Source: Anoplolepis gracilipes
Taxonomy: Eukaryota; Arthropoda; Insecta; Hymenoptera; Formicidae
DNA length: 64,000 nucleotides
Direction: 5' to 3'
NCBI RefSeq assembly: GCF_047496725.1
Contig: NC_132983.1
Span: 1,573,501 to 1,637,500, forward strand
Made by a program: the position numbers and the translations under genes. Below, piece by piece: positions 47,764 through 59,200 of the stretch (its first letter is position 1; each line of letters starts with the position of its first letter). A model generated the notes under the pieces. That model saw only the letters and a program-made list of their open reading frames with translations, made no database searches and was not told the DNA's origin.

Positions 47764-49019
47764 GTTTTATTTAAAAAATAATATTAATATCTTATTGAGT
47801 TTTAATATATTTTTATTAAATTCGATATTCTTTCTCGCGCGCATAATCTCGGCCGTATGAACGTGACTTAAGGGGTTCGCTGTCGCAAAATTGCCTCCTT
47901 AAGGTTCGTCCGATGCAATTCTACGACCGCGAGACATTCCAAAAATCGTACATACTTGGCGAGACTTTCTAATTCCCTCCTCGCGTGTCTTCTCGTGTCC
48001 GATACGTCGACAGCAAATCACGCACCTTATACACATTATTTCCGTTCGCAGCCACCTTTCGACCTTTTACGACCCTCTCGATCCTATCGATGACATGATT
48101 GGAAATTGTATATCGATTGTCTTTATGTCGATATTAATCGTCGCATAGTTTTTCAATTTTTTTAACCTTTGATGAGACGATCGTTCACAAGCGGTAGGTT
48201 AACATCTTATCTTATTATAATTTAAGCTTATAATTTAATTGTGATTAAGAAGAATATTAAGACATAATATTATTCAGGCCTAAAATATCGGAGGATTTCG
48301 AAAATCAGCTCGTAACAACAATAATCGTAGAATCTGTGAAATCTGAAATGATATCTCCGATGAAGGCTCTCAGTATTTTATTTATCACATACACCCATAT
48401 TATATAATATAGTTGACAAGCGCATAAATGCCTCTAAAGTGCGACTGGGCATTATATTTAGTCAAGAATGCGACTGCAATTTCTGTCGCGGCAAACCGCG
48501 AGGGGAATCCAGCGAGATTTCGTCGGATCGTCTGAAATAATATCGCAGTGATTCACATGTTCGTTTAAAATTAAACACCAACGTGCACGTGATGCATAAC
48601 CTCGGCTAACTGATGCTCTCTTGTACTCGTAAGGATCATCGTCGAAGGAGATACCTCACCATCGGACCTTCTTAAAGAGCCGGACGAAAAAATTTCCCTC
48701 TCCCTTCCCCTCCTTTCCTGTCTCTCATAAATAATTTCCGGTGCAGACATCAAGCGCGATATATCTTACACATTTGATGGCATATCTATTCGTACCAATG
48801 AAAGAAAAAAAAAAAACATTCGTAATCCAGACACGATAATTAAGTGATTAACACAGAACGCTCCGCTAAACTCGTCGTAATTCATTATCTTGGACGATAA
48901 CGCGCACGTCATTCGTCTTTCCTCTCTTGCATATCGGCCGCGACTTATGTCCCAAGGTCAAATTAATGCAGTGTTTCGAGTACACTTGCGGCGAAATACC
49001 TTGGAAGAATATCGCGATT

Positions 49020-49596
49020 AAGGGGGTACCCGCGGAGTTGCGTGTCGGAAAAAAAGCTTTTTCGGGGGGAATTTTTTCCGTCGAAACTATTGTGTCATTT
49101 ATTCTAAAACTTCTACATGGTATCAAACAACATTAAGACTATATTTCAGAATTTTTTCGTGGAAGAATGTCCCATAGCGTCCAAGTGACGAGCAATCTCG
49201 AAGAGGCACTTCTAAAAGTTTGTTTGCGGTGACCACTCCAGCTCCGAGTAAGATTATCTGATATGAACAAACCCAAGAAATTTAGTTAGTATGTTAGTTT
49301 ATCCAGTGCTTAATCGAAGTTTTTTTTGAACATTCATATCTTTCACAAAATGCCGGCGGTTTAAAGTCAAAATTCAAACGATTATTTTTTTGATCCCAAA
49401 AAAATCGTTCTATCAATGTCCATAAAGTGGAGAGTTTTTTTTTTTTTTTTTTTGAATATTCTTCCGTAAAAAAATTCTGAAATATAGTTTTAATGTTGCT
49501 TGATACCGTGTAGAAGTTTTAGAATAAATGACACAATAGTTTCGACAGAAAAAATTCCCCAAAAAGAGCTTTTTTTCCAACTGCGGGTGCCCCCTT
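49020..49596. mobile_element. MITE with ~145-bp terminal inverted repeats
   Basis: The left arm starts aagggggtacccgcgga and the right arm, reverse complemented, starts aagggggcacccgcagt. Both continue through aaactattgtgtcatttatt and aaaacttctacatggtat (one base differs), so the arms at 49020-49168 and 49455-49596 pair almost fully. Identical short peptides from both arms in translated frames are a consequence of this. There is no transposase. Confidence 0.8.
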
Positions 49597-50276
49597 GAGA
49601 GAGATTCGATGTTTTTAAGATTATGTAATTTTTTTTTTTTCCAAATGAATCGATAAAATCCTGACAACCTTCTTTATTAGGGACCAAGAAGATAGACAAG
49701 ACATAAAAGTTGACGCCCGCAATGGTGATCAATGATCGAGCAAACAGCTCGCGAACATGCGTGGCGTAATTGTCGAGAAAGTTGTTCGAAATTTGCGCTC
49801 CCGCGAAGATCTCTCGCGCGCATTTCCGTCTTTCTCGGACCTCATGTTGATTATGAAAGGGAAGGGGGGGGGGCAGTATCGACTTTGAAAGAGAGTATCG
49901 TTGCAGCATTATTGTCAAGCCCTCTTGGAACCGGCGACCCGTCGTCGTTGATCGACGAGCTTAGAAAACTTCCGGTGAAATTCGATCCCCCCATGATTTT
50001 AGGTCTTGAGTGAAATTAAAGAACCTGGGGTGAACCTTTATTAAAAAATATATATTTTTTTTTCTTCATAACTAAGAAAGAAATATTCTAAAAGTATTCT
50101 TTTTATTCATAGACTGACAAATAAATTAAAAAATCCAATATTAGAATATTTTATTTAAATCTTGAAACACATATTTAATCCTTTAATTAAGATCCGAAAA
50201 ATAAAATTAACAAACTGCAAAGCTCAGCTTATTTACAGACTCAATGATTGGTTCTGATTTTTGTTTGTTGCAGCGT

Positions 50277-53200
50277 ATGGTCCACAGTCCTCAAATAGCC
50301 AAATCGAGAACTAGACTTGGTAAGGACAAGACCGTGCGAGGACGATAGCCAATTGTACCTGGACCGATCGCGCAACTCGCTCGCGAGTTTCCACTTGGCG
50401 TGCTCTCGCAAGGCTACCAAAACGTCGACCCCGTCGGTAATCAAGTTATCGGGGGGTGGAACAGCTGGCAGTGGGGAGCAAGTGTCCCCAGGGCCTGGCC
50501 CACCTCCCCCAGTGTCTCCGTTAGCCGGCGGTGACAATCGCAGCAACGAGAACGCAGCGGCGGCAAACAATGATGATGAAGTTGTGCAAGCTGCCGTTCC
50601 GGCAGCGATTGGAACGACCAAATCTGCGTCCTCAGAAATGGAGGAGGAATACGGGCAGGAAGCCGCCGAGACCACCATGAGCTTCGTTTTGAAGCTAGAT
50701 GTGGATGTGGAGGCTACGACGTCAGTGGTGGAGAACGTAACAAAGAGCGGCGAAGGGCAACCGCCAACGTTGCTGTTTGCCCGGGAAATATGGCGGTCCC
50801 AGGAACCTGTAGCAATCGCCCATGATACCAATAGCACCTCGACGGGGAACACTGTGATGATTGCGAGCAGTGATGACGTCGCCGCGGCTGCTTGTGGCGG
50901 CAAGTCGCAATTGTTACAGTGTCTGGAGGCGACGAGCAATCAGCAACAGCAATCCACGGCAACAGCCGCTACTGCGTCTGCTCTTACGACGGTCAAGCCG
51001 GTGGTCACCTATCCGGTCGCCAAAGGTGCCAGGGAACAGGTGCAGAAAATGATTGCCGGTTCGCAAACCAACACTACGCAAGTATTAACGACACGTGTCA
51101 TCTCGCAAAAGCTACCGTTGTCGTCCAACCAGGCGCAACCTGTTCCGTTGGCCATTCTCAACACCTCTCCTGTATCGACTCAGTCTTCATTAGTAGCGAG
51201 CAATGTACAGGCTACATTACATCCCAAATTCCATCCCGTCTCCGTTCAACAACACATTGTAGGTACCGCCACGGCCGTGAAGACCATAGCTACGATGGCG
51301 GCAACGAATCTCCAAAGGATACAAATGAAAACGGCATCTTCGAGTGTTATAACAACCAGCCAGTCTGCACAAAAGGGAAAACCCGTAACGAATATGACCA
51401 ATACTACCCAGTCTGCTGCCGGAACCGCGCAACGTAACAACTCTCTGTCCAGGACACAAAACCTGCAAAAATCGCAGATGTTAACCAGTCAAGTCAATCA
51501 ATTGGCAGTGAACAACCAGGCGACCGCGAATTCACAAAAGATTCAGCAGGGTAATCCGATAATACAAAAGACGACGCAATCTGTCAACGCGCAAAAGTCT
51601 GTCTGTAATAATCAGAAAGTTTCATCGCAGCTATTGAGCAGCGGCCATCATCCAAATCATAAGACACAACAACAACAAAAATTACAGGGGCCTCAGAAGA
51701 CTCATTTGGCGATGGCTAGACAGCAGCAACAGTTGACCGCACAACAGCTAAACAACGTTTCAAAGTCTAGCTGTCCCAATATTCAAAAGATTCAGACGCC
51801 CTGTCCGGGACAGCAGCAACCTACAGTTAGCCAGCAGCAGGTGCAGGCACCTCATCAGAGATCTCAATCGGCGGTGACCGGGCTGCAAAAATCTCAGACG
51901 ATATTAAACACTAGTCAGGTACCAACTACAATGAGTAATGTCTGCAAGAGCAACAGCGTGCCAAACATCTCCAAAATACCACCGCAAAATTCAAACGTAC
52001 TTGGTAACAAGCAATCGCAGGTGCAATCTATGACGCAATTGCAGCAGCAAATCGTACAAACTTCGCAGCAACAATCGGTAATGCAAAAGTTACAACAGCC
52101 GACGAACACAAATAATCTACAGATTCAAAGAAGTCACAGTATTACTAACATGCATCAAAAAGTGGTAGCGACCATACCGAATAATCAAAGGACTCATGCT
52201 GTGATAAATTCAAAGGTTCAACAGCAACAACAGCCGTTGCAACAGATGATGATGAGGGTAGGAATATCAAAGGGTCAGACGCCACAGGCTTCGCAATCTA
52301 CGGCAGGCTTGAAGGGCGTTTCCCAAAAATTGGTGAATCCCGTCAAGGTTACTGCAAACTCCCAAAATAATGCCATTCAACAGTCCGTAGTACAGAGAAG
52401 TAATAATCCTCCTCAACCTATGAAGATTGTAACACAGCAGCAGCAACAGCAACAACAACAGAATGTAATCAGTCCGCAGAACGCTCCGCAGAAACAACCC
52501 GGCTGCATCAAGACTATTCCGCCGCAGAAACCCGTACAGAGGAATCACGCCCAGAAAGTTGGTGGCAGCGGTATTAAAACCTCGTTGAACACAAACGTGA
52601 CGGCGTTGACGAAGACTCAGAACCCGACCGCGATACAGATTGCGCAAAAGGGAGGGTGTATCAAGACCTTATTGCAGCAAACAACTGCAGTCGCATCACC
52701 CAACGTAATGGCTGCGCACAAGAACTCACCGATCAAGATCCAACCACAAGTAATACAGCAGAAGCAACTAATCATGACGCCGCAATATACCCAGCAGATC
52801 AGGCAACAGTCCGGACAGATAAAGACCCTCCTGCCGGTATCCTCGACCATGACAGAACTTCGTAAAGACCTCATTGAAATCAAGTAAGTTCAAGCATCTT
52901 TTTGTTCATGTTAAGTGCTGGCAATTTTAATCGTCCTTGTACTAACAATATTTTTCCTTCTCTTGTAGAAACGAAACCGAGTTACGAATTTCCAAAGAAG
53001 ACGAACAAAGTGCCCGTAAATCGCCAGTGAGAAGAATGCCACTTCCTTACGAGGTACAAAATTTATACGCCAAAGAATATTCAATTCTTGGTTTAGAAAG
53101 TTCTATGAACTAATATCTATTTGTATGTTTTTTAGATAATGTTACATATTGCTCGACTTAAAAAAATATCCTTGATTACATGATATACTGTTTTAATTGC

Positions 53201-56200
53201 AGTGTCTTCAGTTTGTTCTTCAAGACCATAATTACGGAGCACCACCGCCGCGAACTCCGCCACCGCCTCCATCATCACCGCCTCATCCGAAGCAGCAACC
53301 AATTAACGGAGCCGGCAGTTCCACAGCCACCTCTCAACATCCTTATATATTTGGTCCCGGTAATACTTTTGTATATCATTACAACATTACACTAAAGGAA
53401 GCATGAGCTGTTTACGATATTTTCCTTCCTGTTAATATAATGAAATTAATGATATAAATGTTACTTATTTTAAAGTTGTGAGCAATACCAATACGGAGGA
53501 TGACGCCGCCAGCACGATTAGTAGCGAAGCGGGACGGGAAGCGGAACCGGAAGGCGAGGAAACTGAAACGGCACCCGAAGGCGAAGGGGACGACGAAGAC
53601 AGTGTCACCAGATGCATCTGGTAAGTAAACGCTCGTTCTTAAGCATACATCATGTGATACGATGTATATTTATGCCAGACTTATAGATGTATATTTTTGC
53701 TAGCTTATAAAAATAAATGGATATCATAATTTGATATTTATTGATATGATATTATATTATGATATAATTATCTATATGATTTTAGCGACTTTGAACATGA
53801 CGATGGATACATGATTTGTTGCGATCGATGCTTGTAAGTCACTAGTATTTTCAATATTAGTATAAAATATAGATTAGAGAACAGAAAATGTAGAAAAAAA
53901 TTTTGTATATTCTCACTTTGTCTACTTTAATCTATAAAAAAATGTTTATATATTCTCTCTGTACATCTATATTAGAAATTTATATTAGAAATCATCATCA
54001 GTTTATCATATATAAATGAAATTAATTGGCTGCAAAGCAAATGATAACTTTATAGATGATAAAGAGAGATAATTCATTGAAAACTTACTTCAATCTCCAT
54101 TACAGAGTATGGCAGCATGTCGATTGCATGGGCATAGACCGTTCGAACATTCCTGACGAGTATCTCTGCGAGAGATGTCGACCTCGACGAGTGGACAGAC
54201 AGCGAGCCCGCGCTCTGCAAATGCGCAAGCGCGAGGAGCTGCTCAATTCGGACACGTCGTCCGACACATCGTCCACCAGCTCAGCGGACACGGACGTTGG
54301 CTCGGTGAACGCTACAGTCCAGAAAAAACGCTCTCTACCGCAGCAGCAGCAGCAACAGCAGCAGCCGTCTTCGCAGATTCCGCGGCGCGGCAAGTCCGAT
54401 GCGCCGACTCAGTCCGCTCAGGTGCGAAGATTGAATAATAACAACAACAACAACAACGTCGCGAAACGCCAGAGAAGAGACTCGCATGCTCGACAATCGA
54501 GCGCAGTCCGCAAAAAGGAAAACGCGACACCGAAGCGAGGACCCGGGAAACGCAAGGCCAAGAGGAGAATGAGCCTCGAGGATAAGGAGGAGGATGTACA
54601 AGACGCCTGGGGTACCAACATGACACCCCTCAGACAGTGGATCGAGAGATACGAGGAGGCCGTCACGAATCATTACAGTCCCGAATTACGTGCCAGGATA
54701 TCCAGCATTAAAGTTAATGGCACCCATAGCGATCTCAGACAGACTAACATGAATGTCATCGCCACCGGCAAATGCAGGCTCAACGTGCACAGTAATAATC
54801 TCAGAGTAAGTATTATATCTTAAACGAAAGAAGAGAGAGAAAGTAGAAAAAAAACTGTGCGAGAAATTCTTATAAGAATTTTTAGATTATTATTTTATTT
54901 TATTTTATATCCAATTATTATCTTCTTCCCTTTTTCAATATTATTTGCTAGTAATATTCATTACAATTATTCATCTCAATCATTTTTTGAATTTCAGAAT
55001 GAGATAGAAAATACAGTGCACCTAATCTACTGCTCATGCTTGCCTTATGTGTGAAAACGTATGTTAAAGTGTGTACTAAAACATCATTCTTTGTGACGCA
55101 GTTTCTAGTGGCGACGATGTACCTCCCGCCAAACACTCCCGTCGTGGAACTACGTGGCAAGTATATGCTGAGTACGCAGCATCGGTCGCAGCATCCGCAG
55201 GGTGGTAGACAACACGCTCAGCGACCGGGACCGTTTGTCTTCTTTTATCGTCTGCCACGTGACGGCACCGAGGTGTGCGTGGACACGCGGACGTACGGGA
55301 ACGACGCGAGGTTCGTGCGACGTAGCTGCAAGCCGAACGCCGAGGTGAAGCATTGCATCGAGAAAGGCACGCTGCATCTTTACATCGTGACGACCTGCGC
55401 GATCGAGAAGAACGCCGAGATAACGATCAAGCATGAGCAACACGACCTATTACTGTCACCCAATCCTGGTTCCTCGCCCGCACTACCTGTCGTGTGCGCG
55501 TGTAACAATCCACGGGAGTGTCAGATCGCCAATGCGGCGAACCAGCAACTAAACAGAAGAGGTAGCAACGGTGCTCTTGTCGAAAATGCCGAGTAAGTTG
55601 GCACAATAATAATGTAAATAGTAATAAGATCGAATAACTGGCAAAAATAAAGAGTCACCTTATCTATAAGATTTGTTTCATAAAGAAAAAAAAATATATA
55701 TTACACATTTTTTATAACTAAAATTAAAAATTTATCAAAGGCTTTTAAAAGAATATTATTCTAATATTGTTTCTTGAAATTATGAATTAAAATAATTAAC
55801 AGTTAATGATTTTTTTAACTTTAATAACTTTCTGAAATCTTCTTGGTATATTGTACTTTCAATTAAATTTTACAAATATTGTTCAGATTCTTCTATGCTA
55901 GATAAACTGGTTCAAAATAAGAATTCTTTTTAGTTATTCCACATTTGTCAATCTTATTATCTAGAATCGCTCATACATTTTCGATTAAATTTAAATCTGG
56001 AAACTGTGGAAGTTATCGAGCTATTAGATTCGACAGCAACGGAAAAAGCTTGACTTTTCTTTGCTGGAAACTTAAATTATCTTCTAGACCGAGCTTCAGC
56101 AAAAACTTTCCTAAATTTTAATTAATTATTTCGATATAGACATCTGCCGTCATAAGCCCATCATTTTTGACAAGATTTCCTGCTCGTGAGAAATGTCTTC

Positions 56201-59200
56201 AGACCATAATATTTCCTTCACTAATTTTCTGAATATGACAATCTTGAAGCTCTTCTCCGTGTTTCTCCAAGCTCAAACACTTGTCATTTTTTGAAAAGAA
56301 GCCGATTAGACAGTTTTCATACAGGAATAGGAAATCTTGTCAAAAATAATGGATACATGACCTTTTTGAAATAGTATTAAATAGAAAATTGAATTGTTTT
56401 TAATTAAAAATCTTTAATTAATAAATAAACTTTTAATTTTAATTATAAAAAAATTAATTATAAAAATTTAGTTCTAAAATTAATTTAGTTATAAAAATTG
56501 AATTCTTTTTAATTAAAAATCTTTAATTAACAAATAAACTTTTAATTTTAGTTATAAAAAATGTCACATATTTTTTTATCTTTATAAAACAGTCTTATGA
56601 AGTGGCTTTTTATTTTTGCCAGTCACTATATATATGTATGTATATTTCATGTATGTATTTTTTTGTCATGTGCACAGTGGCAGAGAACGGAGGCGGCGAG
56701 GTAGGAGAAACACCGTCTGCGAGGAAACCGATCCCGTGCCGGCGGCAGTTCCTACTACGAGTGTCACGCAGCAAGTCACTTCGACCGTGACGTCATCTGC
56801 ACCGTCGACGGTGACTGTCACGACACCGAGGAAAACCGTTACGACCACGGTTACCGTCTCGACAACTCGTCAAGTCTCCAAAGAGGAACCTACCACGACC
56901 GTAACAAACGTGCAACCTCAAACGTCACCTGGTTTGAGTCAATCGGTAGCGACGCCAGAAACGAAAAAAGATAAAAAGAAGATGACGCGGGAGGAGAGGA
57001 AGTTGGAGGCGATCATGAAGGCCATTGAGAGGATGGAAAAGGCGGAACAGAGGAGGCAGGAGGTACAAGCGAGAAACGCGCAACGAAAAGAATCTAGCGG
57101 CACGCACAGCGACAATGAGGATAACAACCCGACGACAGGACAGTCATCCAAGAGTGGTAAACAGACAAACTCGGATAGGCCGCTTCGGCGGAAGAGGAGA
57201 AAAGGTCGGGCGAGGACGACGAGCACGTCTCAATCGCAGAGTAATAGTCGAAGAACGAGATTGAATTCGGCCGAGTCCGACGTGTCCTCCGGAGACGAGA
57301 GCAATTCTATGCAGTCGCCGCCTTTACTGGGTCGACCACCCAGCCGAGAAGTTCCCTATTCGTCGCACTTACATACGCCAGCCAAGAACGCCACGGTCAC
57401 GTTGGGAGAAAGTGCGAGCAGTATCGGACCGTCGTCCGGTGGTCACCATAGTGGAATTCCCACAGCGGCTGGTTTACTACTGGCCCTGGCGAATTCTAAC
57501 GCTCCGGGTCCTCCGAGTTCGCCACCGCTGCAACAACCCACTCCTGTCAAGAGTCCTACCTGTGACAGCGGGGCCAGCAGTAGCTCGCAAAGTTCCACGC
57601 CATCCACCCCGTTGTCATCCGCCTGTTTATTGGTGGCCGCGGCGGTCGGTCCACTGGCGCCAGGTTTCAAGTTCCCGAAAACGAAGAAGGTGTTGATGAA
57701 CGAATGGCTGAAGGAGTCACCCGATCCGCCACAGGCCAATATACCCCAAGGATCACCGCTACCTGCTCTACCGTCAGCGCCGACCTTGCAAAATTCCATG
57801 AATCCGTTGTGCGGCAGACACTTTCCATCGTTACCGGCAACAGATCCAACGGCAGAATTTCTCTCACAGAGTTACGCGGCCAAGAGTCTGGCCACTCTGG
57901 TGCAAGCTGCCAATTCGGTTAGCGGTATATGCGACTCTCCGCCGCAGCGTAGACAGCAACAACAGGCTGCTGCTGCTTCTGGCAATAACAACAACGGTGG
58001 CAGCGGTGGTTGTCCCACGGGCTCAGCAAAGAAGCGGTGGTTACGTCAGGCAATCTCGGAGGAATGTGATTCGCCCAACAGCCGGCCTGAGAGCCCGCCG
58101 TCGCTCAGCGAAACAGTGGCACCGCCCAAGAAGCGAAGAATAGCACGGGAGAGTCTATCGTCGGAAAATTATACCCCACCCACAACCCCGACTATGCTTC
58201 TACCGACGGAGGCAGCGTCTAATAGTAGATCACTATGTCCCACTGAGGTAAGTCCTGCAGCAGCATATTTCAGCGTTTGAATATTGTAATATTCTAATGC
58301 GTCTAACGTGTAATATGATTCAACATTTTTTAATAGGGTCAATGCTTTACTGTTTTTTCAGGATGACTACGTGGAACGCGCGCCGTCGCCTTTGGATGTA
58401 GAACAGAATGACGAAGGGCAATACGAGTCAAAATGTGTAAAAGAAGAGATTAAAACTGATGATAGATCAATAGATTCCGACGAATCGATCGTTCGAAAGA
58501 AACTCTCAATTGATCCTTTTCCTCAAATGGAATTTTACATACATGAAGAAAAAACGGAATGCCCAGATATCGTTAAAAGAGAAATCTCCCCCGTAATGGA
58601 TACAGAAAATGCTGCGATAAAGGAAGAGAAAGTTTTCTCAAAGTGGGAGAAAAGTGATATAAAAACCGAATGTAATTACAGTTCATTAGATCCGAAAATA
58701 TTTGCAAAGATTCAAAAAGTCGTCGAGAGTCGTGGAGTATCATTCAGCGATTTAAATTTGAAAAAGGAACCTTTCTTGAAGAAGGAGGGACAAGGTACAG
58801 TCGAGATAATCCATCAGAAAATATCGCACACCGAGATAGAGGGATATCCGTCTCCCATGGAACCTGATGAAATTTTGGAGCAACGAGTGGCCGAGTTGCA
58901 GCTGGAGTTTGGCGGCATCGACGAAATCGCATTGAACGTTGCCAGTAACGAACATAAGAAATCCGATAGCGAGAATAAATCGCCCGAGGCCGCCGTAAAA
59001 TGTGAAGAGATCGTTGCCGAAAAATCGGACGATAACGCGTCCATCGACGAATTCGACGTCGAGGCGCAAATGAAAAAGATCACGGGCGACGACGGCAATG
59101 ATTACCAAGAGAAGATTGACACAAGTTCGGAGAAGGACAAGAGCATGGACGGAATAGAGGGATTGATGGAGAGTTCAAAGGAGGATTCGGATTCGGAGGA

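Larger units (their letters stand above)
29800..50273 (+). other. Probable 20-kb first intron of UpSET, repeat-rich
   Basis: No conserved protein frame, tRNA or rRNA is recognised across 20 kb. Open frames are Ser/Leu, Arg/Glu, Lys or Tyr-Ile runs from microsatellites, or chance frames in GC-rich patches. The contents listed separately are five copies of a ~500-bp element, a 175-bp satellite, a long-TIR MITE, CT/GA arrays and short CpG-rich islands. Stretches without any named item (about 35.2-36.2, 36.6-38.2, 39.3-40.1 and 47.8-49.0 kb) show mixed AT-rich sequence in which I see nothing definite. Small non-coding RNAs or an enhancer set would not be visible by eye. Confidence 0.5.

Noticed and set aside
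49413..49918. Frames sharing the peptide FSVETIVSFILKLLHGIKQH with 48927-49136
   Set aside because: The shared peptide is encoded by the two inverted arms of a MITE, not by duplicated genes.
50241..52883. Many frames antisense to the UpSET N-terminal exon
   Set aside because: Shadows of a Gln-rich coding region on the opposite strand.
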